A program made the translations under genes and the position numbers. 64,000 nt of DNA. It comes from Bacteroidales bacterium. Its GTDB lineage: Bacteria; Bacteroidota; Bacteroidia; Bacteroidales; BM520. Below are positions 9,813 to 18,452 of the stretch, one piece after another (position 1 is the stretch's first letter; every line of letters starts with the position of its first letter). The stretch spans positions 101,100 to 165,099 of the forward strand of contig JAISNV010000019.1 in assembly GCA_031276035.1 (NCBI GenBank). The letters are read 5' to 3'. The notes under the pieces are model-generated. The model was not told the origin of the DNA. It did not search any database and was given only the letters and a program-made list of their open reading frames with translations.

Positions 9813-11321
9813 TTAAACCGAATATCCTTTAACTCCAAGTTCTTGATAAGTTTTTTTAAGAGCTTCCTCATCATCAGTAATTATCAACATAACATCATTT
9901 TTTTCCAAAATAGAATTCCCTCGAGGAATAAAATAATGGTTCCCGCGCTTTATCATAACAACCAAAGATTTTTCAGGTATCGGAATATTCATAAGTTTAT
10001 TTCCGTTACGCAAACTATCTTCATTAACAACAACTTCCGACATTGCCGATTTTACTTCGTCAGAAAAATCAAATTCGACACCAAATTCACTTTTCTTTTT
10101 AATCTCTACATCTTTATTTGCCAATCCAAGTAATTTTGCTGCTGAGGCAACAGTTGTACCTTGTACAAGCATTGATAGTAAAGTGATAAAAAATACGATA
10201 TTAAAAATATCTTGAGCATAAGGAATTTCTGCAACAACAGGATATGTTGCAAAAATTATAGGTACTGCACCTCTTAATCCAACCCAAGAGACATATAAAC
10301 GTGCCTTCATCGTTAATTTTCTAAAAGGAGCTAAAGATATTAATACGGATAAAGGTCTTCCGAGAATTATCATAAATATTCCGATGAGAAGGCCTAACAA
10401 TGCGATTGATCCTAATTCTTTAACATTAACTAAAAGGCCGAGTACCAAGAACATAATGATTTGAAATAACCAAGTCAATCCATCATAAAATTTAACAATT
10501 GATTTTTTATGAACAAATTTAGAATTACCTATAACTAATCCTCCTATATAAACTGCAAGATATCCGTTAGCCCTCAATACTTCGGAAAGAGAAAAAATAA
10601 AGAAGGTAGTAACAAGCATGAGTACCATATATAACCCGTCATTATTCAAATTGATTTTATTGATTACCCACACCATAAGTTTACCTAATAAGAATCCGAA
10701 AACGGCACCCGCAATAAATTTATAGAAAAAGCTACCAACAATCATCCAAGCACCGGGGGCTTCTACACCCGGTTGTAAAATTTGTATAAGAACAATAGTT
10801 AACAAATATGCCATAGGGTCGTTACTACCGCTTTCGAGCTCAAGTAAAGGGCGAAGGTTTTGTTTTAATCTGGCACTTTTAGATCTTAAGATTGCAAAAA
10901 CCGTCGCCGAATCGGTTGAAGACATTACAGCAGCAAGCAAGAGCGATTCAGCAAAATTTAATGATAATCTGTTACTTATCGGAGTGAAATTAGTTATCCA
11001 CCAAATAAAAGTTCCTGTTAATAAAGCGGTCAATAAAACTCCTAAAGTTGCCAATACTATCCCTTCTTTTGCAACCGGCTTAATATCAGAGTATTTTGTA
11101 TCCATACCGCCGGAAAATAAGATAATACACAAAGCGGCCATACCGATATTCTGAGCAACCTTCGGATTGTCAAATGGAATAAAATTTCCGGCAAACATTC
11201 CAAGCAATAAAAATAATAACAATACAGGAACACCGAATTTGTAACCTGTTTTGGAAATTAAAATGCTTATAAAGATTAATACAGAACCACCTAAAAGAAA
11301 ATATATCGGGGAAATAACCAT
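9813..11321 (-). CDS. CPA1-type potassium/proton antiporter (NhaP2/CvrA-like) with C-terminal TrkA-C domain
   Basis: The 502-residue membrane protein has about 12 transmembrane segments (residues 1-400) of the Na+/H+ exchanger fold. The motif SSTDSATVFAILRSKS (about 136-151) and the charged GSNDPMAYLL (about 165-174) carry the ion-binding aspartates. Residues about 420-500 form a cytosolic RCK/TrkA-C-like domain (GVEFDFSDEVKSAM to the end), which in CvrA/KefB-like proteins regulates transport. The architecture favours K+ efflux over Na+ exchange, but the ion is inferred. It is transcribed divergently from ispD. Confidence 0.88.
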   Translation of the reverse strand: MVISPIYFLLGGSVLIFISILISKTGYKFGVPVLLLFLLLGMFAGNFIPFDNPKVAQNIGMAALCIILFSGGMDTKYSDIKPVAKEGIVLATLGVLLTALLTGTFIWWITNFTPISNRLSLNFAESLLLAAVMSSTDSATVFAILRSKSARLKQNLRPLLELESGSNDPMAYLLTIVLIQILQPGVEAPGAWMIVGSFFYKFIAGAVFGFLLGKLMVWVINKINLNNDGLYMVLMLVTTFFIFSLSEVLRANGYLAVYIGGLVIGNSKFVHKKSIVKFYDGLTWLFQIIMFLVLGLLVNVKELGSIALLGLLIGIFMIILGRPLSVLISLAPFRKLTMKARLYVSWVGLRGAVPIIFATYPVVAEIPYAQDIFNIVFFITLLSMLVQGTTVASAAKLLGLANKDVEIKKKSEFGVEFDFSDEVKSAMSEVVVNEDSLRNGNKLMNIPIPEKSLVVMIKRGNHYFIPRGNSILEKNDVMLIITDDEEALKKTYQELGVKGYSV

Positions 11322-11369
11322 AGTCTTTATCTTTTTTAATTTTAAAATGCGAATTTACGTGATTTTTAT

Positions 11370-11377
11370 CAAAAATA
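11370..11377 (-). promoter_or_regulatory. -7 promoter box for the antiporter
   Basis: The minus-strand sequence TATTTTTG matches TAnnTTTG, 48 nt upstream of the antiporter ATG and back-to-back with the ispD promoter. Confidence 0.5.
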
Positions 11378-11389
11378 ATATTTAATTCT

Positions 11390-11397
11390 TACTTTTG
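11390..11397 (+). promoter_or_regulatory. -7 promoter box for ispD
   Basis: TACTTTTG matches TAnnTTTG, 60 nt upstream of the ispD ATG. Confidence 0.6.
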
Positions 11398-11457
11398 CTA
11401 AAATTTTTAATTTCTTTTAAGAAAAATATTTATGACTTCTAATAATATATCTAATTC

Positions 11458-12174
11458 ATGAACATTGCAATAATATTAGCCGGCGGTACCGGAACAAGGC
11501 TCGGTGGGGAATTACCTAAGCAATTTATTAAAATTGCGGGGAAGAGTATCATTGAACATTCAATTGATGCCTTTGAGAAAAATAATAATATTGATAAAAT
11601 ATCTATTGTGATTAATGAAAATTATTTTCAACCACTAAATGGTATTATTAATACGAATAAATACAGGAAAATAGATAAGATAATTAAAGGCGGAAACGAG
11701 CGTTATAAATCGAGTTTAAATGCAATAAAAGCATATTCTGAAGCTGTCAATGACAATTTAATTTTTCACGATGCGGCTAGGCCATTAGTTTCTCAAAGAA
11801 TCATTAATGAAACAATTATGGCTTTGAAAAATTTTAATGCCGCAACTGTAGCTATTCCATCATCAAATACTATATATAAAATTAATACAGAAATCAAAAC
11901 AATTGAATCAGTTCCAGATAGAAGAAATTTATATTGCGCTCAAACACCACAAGCATTTAAGTTATTTACAATAAAAAAAGCATACGAATTATTTTTAGAA
12001 GACGGCAATTTTTTCGCTACTGATGATTGTGGGATACTTTCTAAGTTTATTCCTGATGAAGAAATTTATATCATAAATGGCGATGTTAATAATATTAAGA
12101 TTACTTATAGTGAGGAAGTCCGTGTAGCTGAAGAACTTATTAAATTCAAAATGAATGGATATGATAAAGAATAG
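11458..12174 (+). CDS. ispD: 2-C-methyl-D-erythritol 4-phosphate cytidylyltransferase
   Basis: IspD converts MEP and CTP to CDP-methylerythritol in the non-mevalonate isoprenoid pathway. The 238-residue protein starts with the nucleotide-binding signature LAGGTGTRLGGELPKQF (about residues 7-23). It also shows the family segments FHDAARPLVS (about 102-111) and APQTPQAF-like CAQTPQAFKL near 161-170. The length is normal. It is followed by ubiE/menG after a 116-bp spacer holding two copies of a short dispersed repeat; a third copy of the 11-mer lies inside the coding sequence. Confidence 0.94.
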   Translation: MNIAIILAGGTGTRLGGELPKQFIKIAGKSIIEHSIDAFEKNNNIDKISIVINENYFQPLNGIINTNKYRKIDKIIKGGNERYKSSLNAIKAYSEAVNDNLIFHDAARPLVSQRIINETIMALKNFNAATVAIPSSNTIYKINTEIKTIESVPDRRNLYCAQTPQAFKLFTIKKAYELFLEDGNFFATDDCGILSKFIPDEEIYIINGDVNNIKITYSEEVRVAEELIKFKMNGYDKE

Positions 12175-12195
12175 TATAATTTAAACCACTATTAA

Positions 12196-12279
12196 ACTTA
12201 GAAAGTGCATATTTAAAATTTAAATACCCTTTACATAATGTTTAAAGAAAGAATTACATGTTTTCTAAACTTAGAAAGT
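12196..12279 (+). repeat. Pair of dispersed ACTTAGAAAGT repeats before ubiE/menG
   Basis: Two exact copies lie at 12196-12206 and 12269-12279, starting 73 nt apart, both in the same orientation and both followed by G. The second ends 11 nt before the ubiE start and forms part of a small palindrome (TTTCTAA then TTAGAAA). They belong to a family of 12 exact copies in this window. Confidence 0.7.
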
Positions 12280-12290
12280 GAAATATAAAG

Positions 12291-13022
12291 ATGTTAACCA
12301 ACAAAAAGAATATCGATATTTTCAATGATATAGCAAAAACTTATGATAGAATAAACCATTATCTCTCATTGAATATTGATAAATATTGGAGAAATAAAGC
12401 TTTAGCAAAACACATTGATAAATCTACAGCAAAAGTTTTGGATATTGCATGTGGGACGGGTGATTTTGCAATAAATGCAGCTCAACTTGGTGCTAATAAT
12501 ATTATCGGAATTGACTTATCTACTAAAATGCTTGATATAGCAAAAGAGAAAATTAAAAAGAAAAATCTTGATAATATAATTCATGTTCAAGAAGGCGATT
12601 GCAATTCTTTAGATTTTGACGATAACACTTTCGACATAGCAACAATTGCTTTCGGCGTCAGAAATTTTGAAAATTTAGATAAAAGTTTAAATGAGGTTTT
12701 ACGTGTTTTAAAAGATGGGGGCAAAATAATTATTCTCGAATTTACAAGTCCCAGAAATAAGGTTTTCAAAAGAATGTACAATTTTTACATTAAAAATATT
12801 TTACCTTCAATAGGAAGACTGATCTCAGGAAATAAAGGAGCATATATATATTTGCCTACAAGTATAGGAGAATTTCTGCAATATGAAGAATTTACAAGAT
12901 ATTTAAAAAGAATTGGATTTAAAAATGTTTATTATAAATCCCTGACAGCAGGGATTGCAAGTGTATATTATGGGGAAGTTTTGAAGATGAAATTATTAAA
13001 AATTAGTAATTTCAATTTCTAG
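12291..13022 (+). CDS. ubiE: Demethylmenaquinone methyltransferase (UbiE/MenG)
   Basis: This class I SAM-dependent methyltransferase makes the last step of menaquinone synthesis in anaerobes that lack ubiquinone. The 243-residue protein has SAM motif I as LDIACGTGDFAI (about residues 50-61), the diagnostic UbiE segment FGVRNFENLDKSL (about 122-134), LEFTSPRN (about 150-157) and YLPTSIGEF near 186-194. Menaquinone would be the expected quinone in Bacteroidota. The upstream spacer contains two dispersed repeats and no obvious -7 box, so it may be read from the ispD promoter. Confidence 0.93.
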   Translation: MLTNKKNIDIFNDIAKTYDRINHYLSLNIDKYWRNKALAKHIDKSTAKVLDIACGTGDFAINAAQLGANNIIGIDLSTKMLDIAKEKIKKKNLDNIIHVQEGDCNSLDFDDNTFDIATIAFGVRNFENLDKSLNEVLRVLKDGGKIIILEFTSPRNKVFKRMYNFYIKNILPSIGRLISGNKGAYIYLPTSIGEFLQYEEFTRYLKRIGFKNVYYKSLTAGIASVYYGEVLKMKLLKISNFNF

Positions 13023-13088
13023 TATAAAAAAACAATTGATAATTTTTATTTATGCTTATATCGAGTTCGAGAAAAGGTATGCTATAAG

Positions 13089-13099
13089 ACTTAGAAAGT
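13089..13099 (+). repeat. Dispersed ACTTAGAAAGT repeat after ubiE/menG
   Basis: An exact copy of the 11-mer, preceded by G and followed by G, in the intergenic space 66 nt after the ubiE stop and 29 nt before the large palindrome. Confidence 0.7.
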
Positions 13100-13128
13100 G
13101 ATTATAAAAATGCTATAAATCTGTATTA

Positions 13129-13184
13129 GTCTCACTCTGAAATAGCTTGCAATATTAATATTGTAAGCTATTTCAGAGTGAGAC
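13129..13184. repeat. 56-bp near-perfect zero-loop palindrome
   Basis: The left arm 13129-13156 (starting GTCTCACTCTGAAATAGC) and the right arm 13157-13184 (ending GCTATTTCAGAGTGAGAC) are reverse complements over 28 bp. The only exception is one G/A difference, which gives a G-U pair in RNA. There is no spacer and no T-run on either side. It lies between the convergent ubiE and small acidic-protein genes, so it may act as a bidirectional transcription barrier. A mobile palindromic element is the alternative. No target-site duplication is clear. Confidence 0.9.
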
Positions 13185-13203
13185 AATCCAAAACCAATAA
13201 ATC

Positions 13204-13398
13204 CTACCCACGACTATCCATGCTCGCTTCATCGGGATTAATTCTATCAGTTGCAACTTTTACTTCGTCATCGGTCAAACCTGTTTCACCCAAAGGTTTT
13301 TCATTGGCCACAATTTCATCCATTGTCATATCAATTTCTTGTTTTTTCTCACAAGCAGATTGGATTTTTGATTCGTTGTTTTTTTTGTTTTCCTTCAT
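13204..13398 (-). CDS. Small acidic hypothetical protein
   Basis: The 64-residue protein is hydrophilic, with a lysine/asparagine-rich start and an acidic remainder (motifs MTMDEIVANEKPLGE and GLTDDEVKVATDRINPDE). No signal peptide, membrane segment or known domain is recognised. A TACTTTTG -7 box stands 46 nt upstream on the same strand, and codon use resembles the neighbours, so I prefer it to the overlapping plus-strand frame. Its 3' end faces ubiE across the large palindrome. The function is unknown. Confidence 0.6.
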   Translation of the reverse strand: MKENKKNNESKIQSACEKKQEIDMTMDEIVANEKPLGETGLTDDEVKVATDRINPDEASMDSRG

Positions 13399-13443
13399 AT
13401 TATTAGAACTTTAAATTATTTTTTCGGTTGAATTTTTGAATTA

Positions 13444-13451
13444 CAAAAGTA
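13444..13451 (-). promoter_or_regulatory. -7 promoter box for the small acidic protein
   Basis: The minus-strand sequence TACTTTTG matches TAnnTTTG, 46 nt upstream of the ATG at 13398. It supports reading the minus-strand frame as the gene. Confidence 0.6.
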
Positions 13452-13794
13452 ATTAATTTAATGAAAATAGATAATAGAAAGTGTATATAATTATTAATCT
13501 TAACTTAAATCTGTTTTTACACCATAATTCGAAAGTGTTTTTATTAATATTGATAACTATTTCAATAAAAATTAATTTTTCTCAATCATGTTATTAATCA
13601 TAAAATATATTTAATATTCTACATAAATTTATAGTTTTGAAAAACGTAGTATAAATCTACAAACAAAAGGTGAACAATGATTCCTTCTCTATTTGTATTA
13701 ATAATCATTGTCGATACAATGAACCTTATTGCTCAAACCCAACCTACTTCTATGCATTTAAAGCCAAACTGAGTTATTAGTTACAATATTAAGG

Positions 13795-13953
13795 CTACAT
13801 ATATTTATACCCTTCCGAATAGATTTCTGCATAATCAGCGCCGTTATCAGTAATATTACGGTTATAGCTACTTAATTAAGTTTCCTTAAGTCTCATTCCT
13901 ATACCTTCTATTTAGCAACTGATTAATACAATACCAACAATTATGATCGCCAT
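13795..13953 (-). pseudogene. Possible decayed short lipoprotein ORF
   Basis: Starting from an ATG at 13953, the minus strand reads MAIIIVGIVLISC (a lipoprotein-signal-like start), then TAA. It continues in the same frame with IEGIGMRLKET, a second TAA, then a coding-looking stretch containing NRNITDNGADYAEIYSEG before a final TAG. Persistence of one frame through two stops suggests a small gene inactivated by point mutations, but chance cannot be excluded over 53 codons. Confidence 0.25.
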
Positions 13954-14011
13954 AAAAACATTTTATTTTTTTAATTTGAGTTTAAATTATTAATAATATT
14001 TTAGCATAAAA

Positions 14012-14680
14012 TTATTTTAATATGCAAGTAATTGATTTAGAATATATACACCCACAATACTCCTGTCTATAAATACCATATATTTTTGAAAGTTCAATCG
14101 AACGTTTATATCCTTCTTTCTTTTTAAAATCTGATAATAAGTATTTTAATCCGTACTTTTCGGCAAGTTCACCGCCGATCTTATTTAACTTATCAGCATT
14201 CTTCATCGGACTAACGGAAAGTGTAGTTGTGAAATAATCGAAATTCAGTTTTTTAGCGATAATTGCCGCTTCTTGCAATCTTAATTCATAACATTTTGTA
14301 CATCTGTCTCCTCCCTCCGGCATATCTTCCATCCCTTTCACTAATTCATCAAAAACATCAGGGTAATAGTCACCTTCAATAATTTTGATTAAATCTGTGT
14401 GTGTCAATAAACTTTCTTTCTTATTGACTTTATTTATTTTATCCTCATTCAATAAATCAATCAACCTCCTTTGTTCGTTCAGTCTTTTCCGATATTCTTC
14501 TTTCGGAAATATATTGGGATTATAATAGAATATAGTTATACAAAAATATTTCGATAAATACTCAAGAACATAACTACTACACGGTCCACAACAACTATGT
14601 AATAATAAAGAAGGTTTACTTCGCAATTCTGCAATTTCTTCCAGAGTCTCGTCTAATATTTTTTGATAATTAGTATTCAT
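14012..14680 (-). CDS. queH: Epoxyqueuosine reductase QueH
   Basis: QueH (DUF208) performs the last step of queuosine tRNA modification, reducing epoxyqueuosine without cobalamin. The 222-residue protein has the family cysteines: HSCCGPCSSYV (about residues 28-38), RCTKCYEL (about 134-141) and the C-terminal EYCGCIYS. These match the 4Fe-4S and extra iron ligands of characterised QueH. TTTLSVSPMKN (about 161-171) is also diagnostic. A -7 box ends only 9 nt before the ATG at 14680, so the mRNA may be leaderless; an upstream in-frame GTG at 14683 is disfavoured. QueG is not seen nearby. Confidence 0.92.
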   Translation of the reverse strand: MNTNYQKILDETLEEIAELRSKPSLLLHSCCGPCSSYVLEYLSKYFCITIFYYNPNIFPKEEYRKRLNEQRRLIDLLNEDKINKVNKKESLLTHTDLIKIIEGDYYPDVFDELVKGMEDMPEGGDRCTKCYELRLQEAAIIAKKLNFDYFTTTLSVSPMKNADKLNKIGGELAEKYGLKYLLSDFKKKEGYKRSIELSKIYGIYRQEYCGCIYSKSITCILK

Positions 14681-14688
14681 CACTTTTG

Positions 14689-14696
14689 CAAAGGTA
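14689..14696 (-). promoter_or_regulatory. -7 promoter box immediately upstream of queH
   Basis: The minus-strand sequence TACCTTTG matches TAnnTTTG and its last base is 9 nt from the A of the ATG. Transcription would start at or within a few bases of the start codon. Confidence 0.6.
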
Positions 14697-14716
14697 AGAA
14701 AAACAGTACAAATTTC

Positions 14717-14819
14717 ACTTTCTAAGTCTAAGGAGAAAATTCAAAATTAAATTTACTTTCCAAGTTTAAGAAAACCTACAAGATTTTTTTAACTTATATT
14801 TTTGGTTTACTTTCTAAGT
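14717..14819 (-). repeat. Cluster of ACTTAGAAAGT repeats upstream of queH
   Basis: Two exact minus-strand copies (14717-14727 and 14809-14819) and one variant with a C for T (about 14755-14767) lie in the 150 bp between the rplT terminator and queH. The copy at 14809 adjoins an inverted partial copy, making the palindrome CTTTCTAAG-TC-TTAGAAAG. Confidence 0.7.
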
Positions 14820-14842
14820 CTTAGAAAGAAACTTAAGAAACC

Positions 14843-14882
14843 AAAATAAAAAAAATCGGACAACTAAACGTTATCCGATTTC
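14843..14882 (-). terminator. Rho-independent terminator after rplT
   Basis: On the minus strand AAATCGGA (14881-14874) pairs with TCCGATTT (14860-14853) and is followed by a T-rich tract. It closes the thrS-infC-rpmI-rplT transcription unit. Confidence 0.75.
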
Positions 14883-14903
14883 TTATAAAAACGAACAGAA
14901 TTT

Positions 14904-15248
14904 TTATTTAACTGTATTAACAATTTCTTTAAATGCTTCCGGATGGTTCATCGCTAAGTCTGCAAGAACTTTACGACTTAGTTGAATATCTTTTTTATGG
15001 AGTTTACCCATAAATTCCGAATAAGACATTCCGTATTGACGTACGGCAGCGTTGATACGCGTAATCCATAACGCCCTGAAAGTACCTTTTTTATCGCGTC
15101 TGTCGCGGTAGGCATAAGTTTGACCTTTTTCCCAAGAATTCTTGGCGACCGTCCAGACATTTCTCCTACCTTGGTAGGCACCCTTAGTTCTATTAAGGAT
15201 CTTTTTTCTTCTTGCCCTTGATGCAACTGCATTTACTGATCTTGGCAT
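14904..15248 (-). CDS. rplT: 50S ribosomal protein L20
   Basis: The 114-residue basic protein begins [18 protein letters not shown], matching the L20 N-terminus, with the typical core [14 protein letters not shown] [12 protein letters not shown] and [21 protein letters not shown]20 binds 23S rRNA early in large-subunit assembly. It is the last gene of the conserved thrS-infC-rpmI-rplT cluster, 89 nt after rpmI. Confidence 0.97.
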   Translation of the reverse strand: MPRSVNAVASRARRKKILNRTKGAYQGRRNVWTVAKNSWEKGQTYAYRDRRDKKGTFRALWITRINAAVRQYGMSYSEFMGKLHKKDIQLSRKVLADLAMNHPEAFKEIVNTVK

Positions 15249-15337
15249 AATATTTCCTTTCTGTGATTAATTTTACTTCAGTGATGAAATATTTTCATTC
15301 TTTTTAGACTGACAGCAAAATGGTTAAAAAATAATTT

Positions 15338-15532
15338 TTACTTATTCAACATATCTTTAATAGCAGCAACATCCGCTTTATTAACAACAACAACCTTCAC
15401 AAGATTACGTTTTCTTTTGTTGGATTTTTTTGTTAGGATATGGCTGTGATAAGCATGTTTCCTTTTCAATTTACCGGTGCCTGTAAAACCGAAACGTTTC
15501 TTAGCAGCGGATTTAGTTTTTAATTTTGGCAT
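15338..15532 (-). CDS. rpmI: 50S ribosomal protein L35
   Basis: The 64-residue, very basic protein begins [14 protein letters not shown] and contains the family pattern [20 protein letters not shown]. It sits between infC and rplT as in most bacteria. The length is typical. Confidence 0.97.
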   Translation of the reverse strand: MPKLKTKSAAKKRFGFTGTGKLKRKHAYHSHILTKKSNKRKRNLVKVVVVNKADVAAIKDMLNK

Positions 15533-15573
15533 TTTTTGAAATTTTTAATAGTTAATAAAATATTTTAATTCGT

Positions 15574-16125
15574 TTATTTTTTCTTAGCTAAAGGTGCAAG
15601 CATCATAATCATTCTTTTACCTTCCAGTTTCGGCATCGATTCTACTTTGCCGTATTCTTCAAGCTGTTGTGCAAATTTCAAAAGAATTATCTCGCCTTGA
15701 TCCTTGTAAACAATAGATCTACCTCTAAAAAATACATCTACTTTTACTTTACACCCAGATGCCAAAAACTTCATTGCATGTTTCAATTTAAACTCAAAGT
15801 CATGATCATCCGTATTAGGACCCAAACGAATTTCCTTTACTTCAACTTTTGTTGATTTTGCTTTTCTCTCTTTTTCTTTTTTCTTTAAATCATAAAGAAA
15901 TTTTTGATAATCAGCGATTTTACATACAGGCGGATTTGCCGTCGGTGATATCTCAATTAAATCTAAACCTAATTCATCGGATAGTCTAATTGCATCTCTT
16001 AAATTATAAATATCCGGTGTTACATTATCACCTACTAAACGAACAACAGGAGCAGTAATTGCTCCGTTGATCTTGTGAAGATCTTCATTTTGTCTTCTGT
16101 TGTTTCTTTGATGTGGTCTTTGCAC
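15574..16125 (-). CDS. infC: Translation initiation factor IF-3
   Basis: IF-3 monitors start-codon selection and keeps the 30S subunit free. The 183-residue protein has the N-terminal domain (NGAITAPVVRLVGDN, about residues 20-34), the linker ending YDLKKKEKERKAKS, and the C-terminal domain with KEIRLGPNTDDHDFEFKLK near 98-116. The start is uncertain. The annotated codon is GTG at 16125, and no ATG is available upstream; an in-frame ATT lies 12 nt further upstream. Rare infC start codons (AUU in E. coli) permit autoregulation by IF-3. The gene starts 22 nt after thrS ends. Confidence 0.93.
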   Translation of the reverse strand: MQRPHQRNNRRQNEDLHKINGAITAPVVRLVGDNVTPDIYNLRDAIRLSDELGLDLIEISPTANPPVCKIADYQKFLYDLKKKEKERKAKSTKVEVKEIRLGPNTDDHDFEFKLKHAMKFLASGCKVKVDVFFRGRSIVYKDQGEIILLKFAQQLEEYGKVESMPKLEGKRMIMMLAPLAKKK

Positions 16126-16147
16126 TAAATAAAAAATTGGTTAATAC

Positions 16148-18091
16148 TTATTTGCTTAATTCTTTTTCGATTTCTAAATTAATATGATTAATAAATTCTT
16201 TAATAGAAAGAACTCCCATTTCACCTTCTCCATGCCTTCTTACAGACACAGTACCATCTTGGCTCTCTTTCTCCCCAACGAGTAAGATATAAGGGATTTT
16301 TTTCATTTCTGCATCTCTGATCTTTCTGCCTGTTTTTTCAGCACGACCGTCAACACTGCCGCGAACATCATTTGCTCTCAAATTCTTTCTTACTTCCTCA
16401 GCGTAATCATTATACTTTTCACTAATAGGAAGAATTATCATTTGATCCGGTGTTAACCAAAGCGGAAAATTACCGGCACAATGTTCTATTAACACGGCAA
16501 CAAACCTTTCCATTGAACCGAACGGCGCTCTGTGGATCATTACAGGACGATGTTTCTGATTGTCATTACCTGTATATTCAAGCTCAAAACGTTCAGGAAG
16601 ATTATAGTCAACTTGAATTGTCCCGAGTTGCCATTTTCTACCGATAGCATCCTTAACCATAAAATCCATTTTCGGTCCGTAAAAAGCTGCTTCTCCGTAT
16701 TCAATAATAGCATTAATCCCGGTCTCTTCAGCAACATCCAAAATTGCTTGTTCGGCTTTTTGCCAATTTTCCTCACTACCGATATATTTTTCACGATTAA
16801 ACTTATCTCGTAAAGAAATCTGAGCTGTAAAATCTTTAAAATCCAGAATACTGAATATCTTCATAACAATTTCCATAACTCCCTTAAATTCGTCTTTTAA
16901 CTGATCGGGCGTACAGAAAATGTGGGCATCGTCTTGCGTAAATCCCCTTACACGGGTAAGTCCGTGCAACTCACCGCTTTGTTCATAACGATAAACCGTA
17001 CCGAATTCTGCAATTCTATATGGCAAATCTTTATATGATCTTGGTTTTGAAGCATATATTTCACAATGATGAGGACAATTCATCGGTTTTAAAAAATATT
17101 CTTCACCTTCTTCCGGAGTAGTAATAGGTCGAAAAGAATCTTTTCCGTATTTTTGAAAATGGCCAGATGTTTTATATAAATTAACGTTTCCTATATGAGG
17201 AGTTATAACTTGTTCGTAACCTGCTTCTTTTTGAACTTTTTTAAGGAAGTCTTCGAGGCGACCTCTTAGTTCCGTGCCTTTCGGAAGCCAAATCGGTAAA
17301 CCCAGCCCGACACGTTGAGAAAAAGTAAACAATTCGAGTTCTTTACCAATCTTCCTGTGGTCACGCTTTTTAGCCTCTTCGAGCATTTCAAGATATTCGG
17401 CAAGTTCTTTAGCCTTAGGGAAAGAAATACCGTAAACTCTTGTAAGTTGCTTTCGATTCTCATCGCCACGCCAATAAGCTCCCGCGATACTTAAAACCTT
17501 GAAAGCTTTTATCATTGATGAATCAATAAGGTGCGGACCACGACACAAATCTACGAATGTATTTGATTCATAAAACGTTATAGTTCCGTCTTCCAATTCA
17601 TTAATTAATTCAACTTTATACTCATCGCCTTTTTTAGTGAAATAATCCAAAGCTTCCGCTTTAGAAACCTTTTTACAAACGAAAGGAGTTTTAGAACGGG
17701 CTAATTCCATGAATTTATCTTCAATGGATTTGAAATCGGCATCGGAGATTTTATAATCCATAAAATCAATATCATAATAAAAACCGTTTTCTATAGCCGG
17801 ACCAATACCGAATTTAACTCCGGGATATAATTGTTCGATTGCCGCTGCCATGATATGAGCTGAAGAATGCCACATTACGGCTTTACCTTCGGGGTCATTC
17901 CAGGTTAAAAGCGACACGTTAGCATCATTTTCGATTTGAAAATCAAGACTGCAAACCACTTCATTTACCTTAGCAGCGAGCACATTTCTCGCAAGTCCTT
18001 CGCTTATCGAAAGAGCTACATCATAAGGAGTTACGCCTGATTCAAATTGTTTGATACTACCATCCGGTAACGTTATATTTATCATTCTCAT
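16148..18091 (-). CDS. thrS: Threonyl-tRNA synthetase
   Basis: The 647-residue class II aminoacyl-tRNA synthetase has all four expected domains. The TGS domain covers about residues 1-65. The editing domain includes [17 protein letters not shown] (about 75-91) and CRGPHL. The catalytic core carries the zinc ligand Cys in [12 protein letters not shown] (about 332-343) and the motif [18 protein letters not shown]. The anticodon-binding domain ends the protein. It charges tRNA-Thr. It heads the translation cluster thrS-infC-rpmI-rplT and has a clear -7 box upstream. Confidence 0.97.
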   Translation of the reverse strand: MRMINITLPDGSIKQFESGVTPYDVALSISEGLARNVLAAKVNEVVCSLDFQIENDANVSLLTWNDPEGKAVMWHSSAHIMAAAIEQLYPGVKFGIGPAIENGFYYDIDFMDYKISDADFKSIEDKFMELARSKTPFVCKKVSKAEALDYFTKKGDEYKVELINELEDGTITFYESNTFVDLCRGPHLIDSSMIKAFKVLSIAGAYWRGDENRKQLTRVYGISFPKAKELAEYLEMLEEAKKRDHRKIGKELELFTFSQRVGLGLPIWLPKGTELRGRLEDFLKKVQKEAGYEQVITPHIGNVNLYKTSGHFQKYGKDSFRPITTPEEGEEYFLKPMNCPHHCEIYASKPRSYKDLPYRIAEFGTVYRYEQSGELHGLTRVRGFTQDDAHIFCTPDQLKDEFKGVMEIVMKIFSILDFKDFTAQISLRDKFNREKYIGSEENWQKAEQAILDVAEETGINAIIEYGEAAFYGPKMDFMVKDAIGRKWQLGTIQVDYNLPERFELEYTGNDNQKHRPVMIHRAPFGSMERFVAVLIEHCAGNFPLWLTPDQMIILPISEKYNDYAEEVRKNLRANDVRGSVDGRAEKTGRKIRDAEMKKIPYILLVGEKESQDGTVSVRRHGEGEMGVLSIKEFINHINLEIEKELSK

Positions 18092-18112
18092 AAGTATCTA
18101 ATAATTAGCTTG

Positions 18113-18120
18113 CAAAGATA
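18113..18120 (-). promoter_or_regulatory. -7 promoter box for thrS
   Basis: The minus-strand sequence TATCTTTG is an exact fit to TAnnTTTG, 22 nt before the thrS ATG, with a TTTTG stretch just upstream. Confidence 0.7.
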
Positions 18121-18361
18121 CAAAAATTAATTAATAATTAGGATTTAACATATAATAATTTTTTCTTTATATTTACTTAAGATTGTAATTTCACAAATAC
18201 CGAATCCGAACAATATGATTAACAGCACATTGAATGCATTAAAAAATTTTAAAAAGAACACAGCATACTTAGTTACGAAACATTAAATTATAATCAACAT
18301 AATATTATTAAAATATACAAAAAAATTTTATCATATTTTTATTTAATTACAACTATTAGTA

Positions 18362-18369
18362 TATTTTTG
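18362..18369 (+). promoter_or_regulatory. -7 promoter box for the 18.4-20.8 kb unit
   Basis: TATTTTTG matches TAnnTTTG, 83 nt upstream of the first ATG of the three-gene unit, giving a moderately long leader. Confidence 0.5.
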
Positions 18370-18452
18370 CAGAAAATATTTGATCAATATTAATTAATAA
18401 AGATTAACAAACTAAGTCTGTTTAAATAAAAAACAATAAAACAAGAGCGTTT

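Larger units (their letters stand above)
13399..14011. other. Gene-poor 613-bp spacer with ORF remnants
   Basis: This stretch holds the promoter of the small acidic gene near 13444, two partial repeat-like sequences (GAAAGTG near 13477 and 13531) and no intact gene. On the plus strand 13677-13772 could encode 31 residues resembling a signal peptide (MIPSLFVLIIIVDTMN then LIAQTQ). On the minus strand 13795-13953 reads as a lipoprotein-like start followed by more sequence in the same frame but with two TAA codons. These look like gene debris rather than working genes. Confidence 0.4.
18092..18452. other. Divergent intergenic region between thrS and a secreted-protein gene
   Basis: This 361-bp AT-rich spacer holds two divergent -7 boxes, near 18113 (for thrS) and 18362 (for the plus-strand unit). 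I see no T-box-like leader, tRNA or hairpin of note. Confidence 0.5.

Noticed and set aside
12261..12280. Small palindrome TTTCTAA-AC-TTAGAAA as a terminator
   Set aside because: It has no T-run and sits 11 nt before the ubiE start; it is better explained as part of the dispersed-repeat family.
13178..13414. Plus-strand ORF of 78 residues overlapping the small acidic gene
   Set aside because: The minus-strand frame has a proper -7 box and plausible acidic composition. The plus-strand frame has no promoter and a hydrophobic C-terminus of antisense character, and starts inside the palindrome.
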